64,000 bases of DNA, from contig JAJVDF010000282.1 in NCBI GenBank assembly GCA_022410635.1, forward strand, positions 1,159,356 through 1,223,355, written 5' to 3'. The stretch comes from Tretioscincus oriximinensis (Eukaryota; Chordata; Lepidosauria; Squamata; Gymnophthalmidae). Position numbers and translations under genes: made by a program. The notes under the pieces were generated by a model. The model made no database searches. It had not been told where the DNA came from and worked only from the letters and a program-made list of their open reading frames with translations. Below, piece by piece: positions 43,961 through 55,153 of this stretch (position 1 is the first letter of the stretch; every line of letters begins with the position of its first letter).

Positions 43961-45200
43961 CTGAAACTGACCTTTATAGGTTAAAGTTTATCAAATGGTT
44001 ATCTACCTTTAACAGTATTCGATATACATTTAACAGTTAAAAATGAGTTGCTGTCGTTGTATCACCAAGGCTTGGCCAATGTCTGAGCTGACATCTTGGG
44101 CACCTCTGTAACGTTTACTTGGCACGTTTAATCACAATTTTTAAAATTTATTTCATGTCAAAAACATTGCATTCCAACAGAATAGACTATAAAATTAAAT
44201 GTAAAATTACAAGTTAAATTTAATAAAACAACTATCCAAGCGACTTAGAAATGTTGACATTGATGCCAAATAGCATAATAACATAGTTATTATAGTAGTT
44301 ATTATATAATAACTACGAGCAAACTACTGTGACTGCAACATGCGTGGCATCAAGGAGCTCTTCCACAGAACGTGAAACATGACATTGTGGACAGGTACAT
44401 GGATCTTGGGTTGTTTGCTCAGCTTTGCATTTACACAGAGTAGACAATTCTGCTAAGCCTTTTGTGGGATTGCCTTATTCACCATTCTAAATTCACACCA
44501 GGTGGAAGGACCACAAAGGGAACCATCCAATTTAAATGATAGGTTGAGCCCACAGAGATAATCTAGCTATTGCTGGATGAATATTGAGAGGTCTAGACGA
44601 TGTCCTAAAATTCTTCCCAGATTTAAGTCTTCTAGGGGGAGGTTGATGACCAAGTAGTGGGTGACTTTCACAATATTCAACCTATTGGAAAAGGTAAGAA
44701 CATAGAAGCACTCTGCTGAATCACACAATAGGTCTATATAATCCAACATCTCACAGGGGCCGTATTTCTATACAACATCTGAGATGGGCATCAAAGTTAG
44801 CCTATCTTCACAACGCCTCACACTAAAGGACATGTGAAGATGCAATCGCCTCTCAAAGCACAAAAGATTCAGTATGCAAAAATAAATCCTAAAGTCCATC
44901 TTTGTACACTGGACTTGGCACCTCACTTGGTGAAAGTCACCACACACTGAGCACAGATATGGAAACAGGAGAATATCAGCCTTGGAGGTAATAATGGAGC
45001 TGTCAAACCTCTCTTCAGGAGTTCCAGGAGTTTCCAACCAGCTTTCATGATAAGAACGAAACTTCAAACACAGGTGCTATTCAAACAGTTTCATGTTTTT
45101 CTTTGCAACTCCCTTCTTATACTAAATAATGCTGAAGCAACAATAATAACATTGTACTTCTTTCCCCAAAGTACAATGCATGGCGTTTTCCTTTTTGCAG

Positions 45201-45351
45201 GTATGTGACTAGCTGGATTGAAACTCGTGTGGCACAATCTGAAAGAGCAAACCTGACTATTCTCTTTGACAAATATGTCCCTTACTGCTTGGAGCAAGTC
45301 CGATGCAACTTAAAAACCATCACCCCAGTTCCCGAGAACAGCATGGTTCAG
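45201..45351 (+). CDS. DNAH11: Dynein heavy chain exon 18 (AAA2 C-terminal part)
   Basis: A 151-nt exon after CTTTTTGCAG that completes Pro, then YVTSWIETRVAQSERANL, TILFDKYVPYCLEQVR and KTITPVPENSMVQ, phase 0 at GTAACA. SERANLTILFDKYVP.CL is diagnostic for the DNAH9/11/17 group and closest to DNAH11. The downstream intron is 8.7 kb and repeat-rich. Confidence 0.95.
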
Positions 45352-45579
45352 GTAACAATAACTAGGATGCAAACCTAGTGTGAAAGAAGTTCATTATAAA
45401 CACAGCATGGGTGTCATGTTTTGTGATTCGTATAACAAAGCCACATCAGGCTAGATGCTTCTTTATCTTTGTGTTAGGGCTAGTTTAGGCCTCTGCAGTA
45501 AGGTGACTGCAGTAGAAGGGAAAAGTGAAGGCTATTTTAGTGTCATCTGTGCATATAATAAAATGGGTATCAAAGAGTC

Positions 45580-46235
45580 AAACATTCTGAGTTATAACAA
45601 CCAATGACAGGGCTCAGAACTTGGGCAACCTTCAGAGAGAAAGAAGAAGATAAGCAGGAAAGAAGGAATATACAAGGAAGGGAAGGAAAAAAGGAGGGAG
45701 GGAGGGAAGGAAGGAAAGAGGTAGGCTGACCAGATGATCCCTTTTGGGGGGGGGGGGTGAAAACCCGACTTTTTCTGAGGAAAAACAATAAAAAAAAAAA
45801 CAAAATTCGGTAAAAAAATATTTTTTTTGAAAAAATTTCCTCAGAAAAAAACGAAACCAGGTTTTCAACACATACACCCAAAAGGGGTCATCTGGTCAGC
45901 CTAGAAAGAGGGAAGGAAAGGATGAAAGAAGGAAAGACGGAGAGAAAGGCACATAAGGAAGAAAAAAGGAAAGGAAGAAGGAAAGAATGAAGAAAAGGAA
46001 GGAGGAGAGGAAAATGGGAAGAAGGAACAAATGAAAGAAAGAAGTGAAAGAGGAATGGGAATGGCAAGGGAGGGGCATGAGCTGTTGCATTACCGTAACA
46101 CAATGGGCTAATTCATCTAGTGCTGTATAAAGCAGAAAGTGCTCTGCTTTCATTTCATGCTCACTGAGAAATCCATTCCATCCGCATTCCATGCAGGTTT
46201 TCTGGGAGGAGGGGGGGGGGGAATCCATTCTATCA
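45580..46235 (+). repeat. Unclassified element split by foldback MITE
   Basis: The left part has AATGACAGGGCTCAGAACTTGG and the right part GCATTACCGTAACACAATGG, both shared with 18700-19430. The interior is a long GGAA/GAAA purine tract that is interrupted at 45722-45903. Confidence 0.6.
45722..45903. mobile_element. hAT-like foldback MITE, copy E
   Basis: TAGGCTGACCAGATGATCCC pairs with GGGGTCATCTGGTCAGCCTA. A perfect 8-bp GAAAGAGG duplication flanks the element. The hairpin interior is A/T homopolymer-rich. It is inserted in a purine-rich repeat. Confidence 0.92.
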
Positions 46236-47266
46236 GCACAAATTCTTTTTTTTAATACAAAAAACCTGTTATAAGTACTCCAGAGACATTCTAAGAATTG
46301 CCACTTTTCTTGTACTGTATCTGTATGGCATGGCTGACATTACCCTTAAGAATGTGTTGACCTTTTAAAGACTACCCAGGAGAATTTGTGAGAAATAGAC
46401 AAATATTATTTTTCCTCCTCCAGTGTAATCTTTGTGAAAGTAAAGATACTCCATCGCATCCCATGTTCCCAGGGGAAAACTGAAGCCTAATGTTTTGCCA
46501 TGTTTAGCAGAAGCAGCAAATGCTGACCTCTACCAACAGTGGCAGCTGGCCTCTGGGTTCATGGGGTTCGGCGAACACTCAGATATTAAAATCAATGATA
46601 AAACCTCCTTTCATAGAGGAGCTGCCAACAAAAAAAACTCCAAGCAGCTTTTTTCAATGACAAAAGGGGTCGCCGATCCCAGAACCAATGGGAGGGCTGC
46701 CTGTGAGGGGCTACAGTTTCTCTCTCAGACGTCGTAGAGGTGCCATTTTGTATTGGCATTCAACTTGCAGACTGAGAGAGAGATCGGTAAGTGCTTGAAC
46801 ATGCCTCCTCCCAGCTGCTTTCCTAACTTTGCCGAGGCTAGAGGAACCTGTGCCCCCCCCATCCCCAAACTGCACCAGCTGCCGCTGCTCCACAAGTAGC
46901 TCATATTTGAAAGAAAGACAGATCTCTAAGTGGATTTCCTGCCTCCCCCTCCCCCAGCTTTTTGCTTGCATTTTAAGTTCTCTGCTGCTGCTCCAGCACA
47001 GAAATTTTAAACAGCACAGGAGTTTCAATTTTAATTCCACTAGAGGAAGCAGAAGGAGCCCTAAGGATCACAACCCCTGTTTTTCGTAAGTGGAAACGTG
47101 CACAAAACCAGTTTTTGGTGGTTTTTTTAAACCACAGTTTTGCATTTGTTGGGCAAGCACCTGGAGGGCTATGCTAATTTTGTACTTGTCAGCCCACTGA
47201 AATGGGGCAAGCAGGGAAGCAAGGAAAAAGCAAAGTGGATTTAAGCCCACTTTGCTGTTTCTCAGG

Positions 47267-47647
47267 CTAGGTGCACACACCGACTTCAGAACCGCTAAAA
47301 ATCTATAATTGTATATTCTGTGACCAATGCCCCAGTTCTGTAACAATGCTCACTATCTTGTCACAGTGCAGTCCGAGAATTATTATTTTTTACTTGCAAC
47401 AGCCAATAGAAACAATTGCTGACTTCTCAGTTGTTTTAACATCTTGCGTCTAATTTGTGCACACGCATACAGTCAGAAAAATACAGGGGATCTCCAGAAC
47501 AATGATTGAATATCTGAGCAATAGTTTATTCCAGGAAAAAAAGGCATTTATTGCGGCTTGACTACTGAAAAACACTTAGCACTTGTACCCGGGACATCCT
47601 CATTGTGCTATGAAGAAGGTAGAAAAACATTGAGTGCACAAAGCCCC
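47267..47647 (+). mobile_element. TIR element, GGCTGCGTGCACAC family
   Basis: It starts GGCTAGGTGCACACACCGAC and ends ATTGAGTGCACAAAGCCCC. The interior has TGTATATTCTGTGACCAATG, GCAATAGTTTATTCCAGG and GCATTTATTGCGG.TTGACTAC, shared closely with 62391-62816. Confidence 0.8.
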
Positions 47648-47780
47648 AATTCAGTTTTTTCCTGCCAATTGGAAAGCAGGCAAAGATCAGTATTTGGTCC
47701 ACAGAATAATAGGTTGTTGTCACACGTTTACTTTCAAGGTGGAGACATAGAGTAAAAGGAACACTCCAAACAGAAACTGT

Positions 47781-48502
47781 ATCTCCTAATGTCAGTTATA
47801 CAGCCAAACACATCAAGTATAGTGAAACTTCTTATATAATACAAATAAACATATGTCTATACACATTTTGGTCTTCAGTAGGACATTTTAAAAGAGTTCA
47901 GTTTTATAATCTAAATTCAGTTGATGGATGTGCAATTATCTTCCAACATCTTGTATGTTTCAAGTACATGTCCACAACCTTCATATACAGTCCAACCATG
48001 TATGTGTTGATNTGGTGGTGATCCACTGAGNTTCAAATATTTCATCATAAATTCCGTGCTGAAACATCCAAACGCATCATATATTNGGAAATTTTCGCAC
48101 TCTTCTTCAGCAGCTAATACGTACATACCTAATAATAATTTATATTTATCATCAGTTACAGGGAAATATAAAATTACTTACATAAACTCAGCAGATATAC
48201 AGCCTCGAGAAGGAGGAACTAAGCTGTATACCTGCTGAGTTTATGTAATTTTATGAGTAACTATTGATATGGATGTAAACGATAAGTCATCTCTAATATG
48301 ATGGTTGTGGGCATGTACTCGGAACATACAAGATGTTGGAAGATAATTGCACATCCATCAACTGGATTTAGAATATAAGATTGAACTCTTTTAATATGAT
48401 ATACTACTGAAGCCCAAAANGTATATAGATATGTTTATTTGTATTATATAAGAAGTTTCACTATATTTGATGTGTTTGGCTGTATAACGGATGTTAGGAG
48501 AT
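47781..48502. repeat. 722-bp imperfect palindrome (foldback element)
   Basis: Outer arms of about 185 bp (47781-47965 and 48318-48502) are inverted repeats, for example TACAGCCAAACACATCAAGT against TTTGATGTGTTTGGCTGTA, and GATGTGCAATTATCTTCCAA against its complement. Inner arms (about 48167-48204 and 48219-48256) also pair around a CTCGAGAAGGAGGAAC loop. The left half has about 140 extra bases. Confidence 0.9.
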
Positions 48503-48506
48503 GCAT

Positions 48507-48634
48507 CTTTACTTTCAACCAACTTCAGTTCACCTTCAGTCTTAAAGAATGGGGTTTAATCGAGAAGAAAGTTGGTTTCTTCAGGACTGAAGCTGAACTG
48601 AAGAAAGTTTAAGGTGTGACCAGGGTCATAGAAT
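48507..48634. mobile_element. Hairpin MITE, CTTCAGTCCTGAAGAA family
   Basis: CAACTTCAGTTCACCTTCAG pairs with CTGAAGCTGAACTGAAGAAA. It lies immediately beside the 722-bp palindrome. Confidence 0.7.
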
Positions 48635-49163
48635 CCAAGAAGATTGAGATGGATTAAATAAATGTCAGTCTGGCCAAGACTGCAGAAATACCTAGCCATT
48701 TCCCCACAAATGTTCTGGGAATGGTTATTTCTGGAGACAAAATGTCTTACGATACTGTTTCTTGCATTGGCTGTGGTTTGTTCGTTGAAACGAAAGATAT
48801 TTAAATTGTGATTTATGTTTTTGACTGTTAACCTGATTGATCATTTGGGTGGTGTGGTGAAATGAACATCTGTATGTACCACTTCCTGAAATGCTCATAC
48901 AAAGTAAGCTTCTGAACTGTTCATTGAGATTACGGGAAAAAATTCACGCAACTGCTCACCATATGCTTGCTTAAACAAGGGTTTTCTGAACTTACATTCA
49001 GTTACTATTAAGAACCCTTGTAGCTGGCTTTGGGCCTTGCCATTTCACACATTAATGTGGATCTGTGAAGCCCTGTCCATACTGAATGAGTGGTATATTA
49101 ACAAACTGCAGCATTAAGGTATGCAAGCGGACTAACATGGTGTGGTGCAGGACAAGGAGATGT

Positions 49164-49453
49164 GCATGAATGGCCTAGTCGCAAAGGTGAGAGATCGGGT
49201 TTTGAAGCCCTGTGTCGGACGTGGGGAGGGGTGAGCACCTTCTACTAGCCAGTAGCTCTAGCGAACCCAGCTATTCGAAAGGAAGACTTGCATGAAATTG
49301 CAACTGACTGCAACTAGGTGAATGGGAACCACCACAGCACAGTGGGGAAGATAGAATGTAAGTCTTCAGTGAAAAATACCCTTGTAAGTCGCTTTGAGTC
49401 CCTTTGGTAAGAAAAGTGGGGTATAAAAAACCAGTTCTTCTTCTTCTTCTTCA
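49164..49453 (+). mobile_element. tRNA-derived SINE family 1, copy e
   Basis: Sense orientation: GAGAGATCGGGTTTTGAAGCCC (box B), CAGTAGCTCTAGCGAACCCAG, GTAAGTCGCTTTGAGTCCC, then a (TTC)n tail ending at about 49453. Confidence 0.88.
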
Positions 49454-49576
49454 AGGTGATCATGAAGGATTTGCTTGTGGAGCAAGGATATAGATCGCTT
49501 CCACATGTAAGGGAGGAGGGAATTGCCCAAGGAGTGCAAGGAGTGGCATGATAGGATGACTACTTCTGGCACTGTG

Positions 49577-50030
49577 AGGCTGCATGCACGAAGCAGAAAT
49601 GTATCTGCATGGGTATACTCTGGAGGCAGCTCTGCCAGACTAGATGGTGGGCCACCAACACTGATTGCATGGAAAAGGCCCATTCCTGCTGAATATTGAT
49701 CAAGCAGATAGATTCAATGGTGGACCCCTATGTGAGCCACTCTCATTTCTGCTGTGCAGTACTGGCACCTACAGGACTGCCGTGTCTGGAGCAAGACTAC
49801 CAGTGAAGTCCTGCGAGAGCAGCTGCCAGGCAGGCAATTGCCCACAGGCAACACAGTACTTTCTGGGACCCACAAATGCTAGGGTCCTGCCAGTTACCAC
49901 GGCAGTGCTTGCCTCCTCACATGGACCTCTTCGCCTCTGCTGCAGAACAACAAGGTGAGTGTGGTCAGGGCTTATAGCCCTGGATACTATGATAAACTGG
50001 GCTATAAGCTTGTGTGTGGAGGCAGCCTCT
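49577..50030. mobile_element. Probable TIR element (GAGGCTGC ends)
   Basis: GAGGCTGCATGCACGAAGC at the left is matched by inverted GTGTGTGGAGGCAGCCTC at the right. The interior is GC-richer than the intron average. No coding match. Confidence 0.5.
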
Positions 50031-50220
50031 GTCTCGGCAGTTGTGGGACATGCTGCACAGCTTTATCACTGAGATGGTTATGAATCAGAACAACTGGCCA
50101 GGTATCTACCCATAATTGGATTGGCATGATTGGGAACTTTAAGGAAATTCTTCCTGCCACCTCAGAGTGGAATTTTTGGCTTTGAGGCAGAATATGTTGC
50201 CCACAAAACACCTTTTTCAC

Positions 50221-50390
50221 CAAAGGGCAGTGCACATAGCTTTTGTTGCTTTCTTCACAACAGACATTCTGTGAAGTAGGTGGGGCTGAGAGTTCTAAAG
50301 AACTGTGTCCCAGCTGACTTCACAGAGGAGTGTGAAATCAAATAAGGAGGCTATCAGATAAGAGCACAACCATTACACCAAACTGGTTGT
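50221..50390 (-). mobile_element. tRNA-derived SINE family 2, copy b
   Basis: Antisense: CAAAGGGCAGTGCACATAGC, GTTGCTTTCTTCACAACAGAC, GAGGAGTGTGAAATC and CCATTACACCAAACTGGTTG. It forms an inverted pair with the copy at 50418. Confidence 0.85.
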
Positions 50391-50417
50391 TTTTTGTGGA
50401 CAAGGTCATAAGATACT

Positions 50418-50700
50418 GTTGTTTGGTGTAGTGGTTAGAGTGTTGGATTCTTATCTGGTACTCTACTGGTTCAATTCCACACTCCTCCAGGAACCAGCTG
50501 GGTGATCTTGGGCCAATCACAGTTCTTAAGTACTCTCTCACCCCGCATACTTCACTGGGTGTCTGTTGTGGAGAAAGCAAGAAAAGCTATGTGTGCCCCC
50601 CTATGGTTGGCCGCCCTGAGACCTTCGGGTATAGGGCGGGATATAAGTAAGTAAGCAAGAAAGAAAGTAAGAAAGAAAGGAAGGAAGGAAGAAAGAAAGA
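50418..50700 (+). mobile_element. tRNA-derived SINE family 2, copy c
   Basis: Sense: GTTTGGTGTAGTGGTTAGAG (box A), ACTGGTTCAATTCCACACTC (box B), GGGTGTCTGTTGTGGAGAAA. Its 3' end GCCGCCCTGAGACCTTCGGG and TATAGGGCGGGATATAAGTA is shared with the L2-like LINE, and is followed by GTAAG/GAAAG simple repeats. Confidence 0.9.
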
Positions 50701-52348
50701 GGGTCTGAAGGTACAGAAGGGCAAATCTTGCTGAAGAATCAGAATTGAAACTGGTTTGGTGGTTGGTGCCTTATCTGGAATCTGTTGTGAACCATAGGCA
50801 TGCCAGTTTCCATTCTACAACAGTTAACCATGTGTAAAGCTAAAGGAAGAAATCTAAGAAATTTGATGAGTTTCAGAGTATCTTGGGGATCATTTTCTCC
50901 TGCTCTCTAGGATTTTTGTCATTACTTGTTTGCACAACTGACATGGAAGATGTTCGATCCCTCCCACGATGCCTTTCATTAGTTACTAAATACAGTTTCG
51001 TTCAGCTTTGCGTTTCATGTGCCAGATGTTTTCGATGTTTGAAGATCCTGTTTCATAGTTGATTTTTCCATATTGTTGTCCTAATTTTCAGTGTAGGAGG
51101 TGCCCTAGGGGAGCTCTTATACTAGAAGGAATGGATGGGTGTGAGCTTTGGAAGCAAAGACTGTAGTACATGTTATTGCTTGTGCAACTATGAAAAGATA
51201 AGAAATGGGACTAAGAAGATTGTTCCTTTTTTAAAAAAATAATAATTGCGGATGTTACTTCTCTTTTGTGTGATGCTAATGTTAGGCGTAGTTCAAAAAA
51301 TTAGTATCTAGGCTGAAATTACATTAATAAGGGTTCGTGCAAGTGACGNGGGCAACCGAATGAAAACCACAATCTAAAAACAATTGCGGATTTTGCTGGA
51401 ATTTCATGAGAACCTGCCTTGAAATCCATGCGAAGCTGGCACAAGGTTGACGAGAACAAAGCCAGAGCAATTGCTGAGCATGTCTAGCCAGCTGCGATGA
51501 TAAAATCCTATTGGATGGCGTCTCCTTGTGCTGTTTGTCTCCTTGCGACAGTACGACAGACAGCAGGGCTGCAGACAGCTCCTAATAGAGGATGCAGGAA
51601 TTTCATCATGCAGGTGGAAAANGTCTGCAATAGGAGAATCATGTGCATGCAACCTAAATGACCTCAAATAATAACGGAAATGACAAGGTATAGGANATAT
51701 GAGTAAATTAGTGCAAACCTCCACTTGGTAAATACTTAAAGAATGAAAAGGCATTTATGAATCAATTAGAAATTATGACTATAGTTATTTTTGTTTTGAA
51801 GCTTTTGGATCAAATGGATTTTTGACAGGAAAAAACAAAACTCAGAAATGAAAGCAATTTGCATTAAACAATAAAAGAGGAAAAACAAAACAGTCGAACT
51901 TAGATGTGGGCCTTTTGAACGGTGCAACGGCATTGCGTTTGAGCATTTTCGTTTTTTGTTCAAACAGCATGTGCACTCCAAACGTGTAAAATGCATGTGG
52001 TTGGGCTTCGTCCAACTCCCAAACATGTTTTTAAAAACATTTATGTTTTAAAGATTAAGTTTGCTTTTGTACCTATTTTATGAGAAAGAACAAACTGTAG
52101 TTGTACCAAATGCAGAGCTTTCCTGCAGTCTCTAGAAATGCTAAGCGTGAGAAAGAAGAGACAAAAATGATTTTGTGCCAACTAACAGGAAGACAAAGCG
52201 GCAACCACTTTAATCTCACATGCTGCCATAAAAGACAAAGTCTGCAGCTGTCCCCACCACAAACTTTATAACTTTGAATATTTCTAACTGCAAATTGTAG
52301 ACAGCTTTCAGCTGGTGTCAAGAGTTCAGCAACCTTGTTTGAACATAC

Positions 52349-52735
52349 AAGAAGAAGGAGAAGGGGGAGAAGGAGGAGGAGAGGAAGAAGGAGAAGAAGG
52401 AAGAAGGAAGAAGGAAGAAGGAAGAAGGAAGAAGGAGGAGGAGAAAAAGCAGGAGGAGGAGGAGGAGAAGGAGAAGGAGAAGGATCAAGTTTTACATCCT
52501 GCTCTTTTCCGGAGCAGCTTACAAGGTTAATTTTCACCCAAAGGCTTACATCTTATTTTTTCCCCCACCAGGTTAACGATGGTACTCATTTATCTAATTG
52601 TAATGCAGATTACAAACTTGCATTTCTTTCGAATATCTGAGCTGGTTAGAGCTGCAGGCTTGTAGAAGGCGCTTACCTCTCCCCACATCCGACACAGTGC
52701 TTTAAAACCCGATCTCTCAGATGAAAGACTGTTAA
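52349..52735 (-). mobile_element. tRNA-derived SINE family 1, copy f with expanded tail
   Basis: Antisense SINE whose tail has expanded to about 135 bp of AAG/AGG/GGA repeats (52349-52484). The body includes CCGGAGCAGCTTACAAGG, ATCTGAGCTGGTTAGAGCTGC and AAAACCCGATCTCTCAGATG. Confidence 0.85.
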
Positions 52736-52756
52736 GTTCAGGGTTGTTGGACAGTA

Positions 52757-52787
<31 letters not shown>

Positions 52788-52808
52788 TGTGTGTGTGTGT
52801 GTGTGTGT
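52757..52808. repeat. (TG)n/(CG) microsatellite
   Basis: TG repeats with an internal (GTGC)n block, directly after the SINE at 52349-52735. Confidence 0.95.
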
Positions 52809-53019
52809 CCCAAAACTGTCCCAATATGGTCACCTCCTGCAAAAGCAAGAAAAACTGATACCACTGTTTCTTGAGTGTTTGACACTGGGACAATATCTGA
52901 CCACTTTGGGGCTCTCATACTAATCCATAGTTTCAGCCCATGTACAAGAGGCACTGTCCATTTATTAGGTGAATTTCTGGTTCCTAGCCAGGAAGGCTGG
53001 CCAGCATATTTATTGCTGT

Positions 53020-53610
53020 GTGCATGGTGGTTTAGTGGTCAAGTGACGGTCTTTCCATTGAGACACCTGTTCTCAAAACCCTTTGTCAGTCATGGAGAGT
53101 AGTGAACACCCTCTACTGGCATCAGCTCTAGCCAACCCAGTTATTCGAAAGCAAGACATTGCAGTTAAATAAATGGGAACCATCCTAGCGTGATGGAGAA
53201 GGTAGAATGTAAGCCTTCAGATGAAAACTGAAGAAAGAGGAGGAGGAGGAGGAGGAGGACAAGTGTGGTTTTATACACTTTTCTCACCCAAAGGGACTAA
53301 AAGCAGCTCACAAGTTTATTTTTTGTTTACAGGTTTACATTCTATCTTCCCCACCACATTGTGATGGTCCCCATTTGTATAATTGCAATCCCTTGCTTTC
53401 GAATAACTGGGTTGGCTAGAGCTGATGCAAGTAGAGGGTGCTCATCCTTCTCCAGAGTCAACACAGAGCTTCAAACATGGTATCTGCTGAAATACCAGGG
53501 CTCTTAACTGTTGTACCATTGTGCCTCTGTAATCGCTTGTAAGCTACATTGTGTCCCTTCAGGTGAGAAAAGTGGGTATAAAAACCAGATTTTTCTTCTT
53601 CTTCTTCCTC
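53020..53610 (+). mobile_element. tRNA-derived SINE family 1, copy g, interrupted
   Basis: A sense SINE whose head and body lie at 53020-53228 (GGTTTAGTGGTCAAGTGACGG, TCAGCTCTAGCCAACCCAGT) and whose 3' domain lies at 53530-53610 (CGCTTGTAAGCTACATTGTG, (TTC)n). The two parts are separated by copy h. Confidence 0.8.
53229..53529 (-). mobile_element. tRNA-derived SINE family 1, copy h, nested
   Basis: Antisense copy starting with a (GAG)n tail and ending in ..GTTGTACCATTGTGCCTCTG. It is inserted into the 3' domain of copy g of the same family. Confidence 0.8.
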
Positions 53611-54073
53611 ATACCTGTTGAGCTTAGAAGAAGCCACATAGTTCTCTCTTCTGCCTGATAACTGAGAGTTCTTCCCATTGAAATGTCTTTCTTCAGTCCA
53701 ACAATTTTTGAAGTGTTGCTTCGATGTGCTTGGCATATTGTTGAAGCAAGTTTACACAGGAGNCAGTAGTTTTCTATCTCTAGCGAAGGGCAGTTGCTTA
53801 AGATTCTGTTTCACATCATTGCCTTGATCCTGTATGACTATTTTTTTAAAGACATTTAACTTGTCAGTTCTGCTATTTAGTACTTCCTACAATAAGGCAA
53901 TTATAAGTACCTCATAATGATTATCTGAAATTAAATTGGTGTTTGAAAACTTGTATCTGGATAGTAGGAACCGTAAATGTGTGGAAAATATTACTTTATA
54001 TTGGTTTTAATATACACATAATGCTGTGTTTGTGTACAAATATATTTCTTTTTTTTTCTTTTTTAAATGGCAG

Positions 54074-54205
54074 ACATTGTGTTTTTTACTGGATTGTCTT
54101 CTGACACCAGAGAATACCCCTCCAGATGCTCCTCGTGAACTTTATGAAATATATTTTGTTTTTGCCAGTGTGTGGGCCTTCGGTGGTGCTTTGTTGCAAG
54201 ATCAG
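54074..54205 (+). CDS. DNAH11: Dynein heavy chain exon 19 (AAA2-AAA3 connector)
   Basis: A 44-codon exon, phase 0 at both ends, after TGGCAG and before GTAAGT. It encodes [18 protein letters not shown], then [20 protein letters not shown] and QDQ. LECLLTPEN.P.D.P.E.YE.YFVFA..WAFGG is the expected family sequence, with Asp for Glu in LLDCLL. Confidence 0.95.
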
Positions 54206-54979
54206 GTAAGTGTATGATTTTGAGGAAAGATACTTTGACATTTTCAACAAGATTGACAAGATTCAGGGTGCATCCACATGGCTGCATGATNCATTATGGG
54301 AGCATGGCTCATAGTTTACAAACAAGAAAATACTGCTTTTCTTCCCAGGCAGATTTGCCTATGACTCCGTTGTAGATCATGGCTTCCAATTGGCTGCTTT
54401 GCATCTCTTCTTAGCATTGGCTCTGTCTTTTGCCAAACCTACGATTTTAAAGGAAAATAATTTTCCTTTTAAAATCACCACAGTGATATGACGCAGTGAA
54501 AGTCTTTTGTTCACAGTTACTTAAAATCCATTCCTGCTCCTGAAGGGCAGGTAGAGGGATTGTGAAGCAAATCTTGCATATGATTTACATGGTACCTTAT
54601 GGCATTATAGCTGGAACACTTAGCAGTCCAAGAAATCAGCAACAAGGTAGATCCCGGGAGGATAACNGAAGCTCCATTGTCGCATATAACTTTGCTGTCT
54701 TGAAAATCCTATCATTCAGGTCGGAAAACCTCATGTGCACAGGGACATAATGAAAAAAGAGCAGTCATGTGGATGCACTGTAGATTCTCAAAAAATGAGC
54801 ATTCTAAAGAAGTACTTGGGATCACTACTTATCGGAAATGGTTATTAGGACTTCTGAGTAATGTCATTTGATCTATAAGCATTGGATCCTGACTCATCCC
54901 AGGGTCTAATTATGATCTAGAAATGGCCAAAATAATCACTACTCTTAATATTTATAATTCCCTTTGTTCTCTTTTTCAG
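54206..54979 (+). other. Intron between exons 19 and 20
   Basis: Almost filled by one TIR element (54268-54772). Confidence 0.85.
54268..54772. mobile_element. TIR element, GTGCATCCACATG ends
   Basis: GGGTGCATCCACATGGCTGC at the left is inverted at the right as GCAGTCATGTGGATGCACTG. Flanks share AGATTC. An internal palindrome AAGGAAAATAATTTTCCTTTTAA is centred near 54457. About 505 bp, no coding match. The left half resembles 63475-63700. Confidence 0.85.
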
Positions 54980-55153
54980 CTAATTGATTATCGCATTGAG
55001 TTCAGTAGATGGTGGCTCAAAGAAATGAGAACAATAAAATTTCCTTCCCAAGGGACAGTATTTGATTACTTCATTGACCCTGAGACAAAAAAATTTACTT
55101 TGTGGAGTGAGAAAATTTCAGGCATTGAAATGGAAGCAGATGTCCCACTCCAG
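54980..55153 (+). CDS. DNAH11: Dynein heavy chain exon 20 of window (before AAA3)
   Basis: A 58-codon exon, phase 0 at both ends, after TCTTTTTCAG and before GTAGGA. It reads LIDYRIEFSRWWLKEM, KFPSQGTVFDYFIDPETKKF and ends ADVPLQ. (V/I)DYR.EFS.WW...KFPSQGT.FDY..DP.TKK precedes AAA3 in all close paralogues. The next expected segment (LVHTSET..., then the AAA3 P-loop) is not found in the remaining 8.8 kb. Confidence 0.95.

Larger units (their letters stand above)
43393..45200 (+). other. Intron between exons 17 and 18
   Basis: It contains an antisense LINE end (43440-43873) and a palindromic repeat pair (43805-43960). 44000-45200 shows no recognised feature. Confidence 0.8.
45352..54073 (+). 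other. Intron between exons 18 and 19
   Basis: An 8.7-kb repeat-dense intron: a purine-rich repeat split by a foldback element, a possible LTR-like block (about 46490-47100), a TIR element, a 722-bp palindrome, a hairpin MITE, four or more SINEs and simple repeats. 50700-52060 shows only weak similarity to other intron segments. Confidence 0.8.

Noticed and set aside
52073..52640. Open frames rich in Pro/Ser/Leu or Glu/Gly
   Set aside because: Translations of the expanded purine tail of an antisense SINE on either strand.
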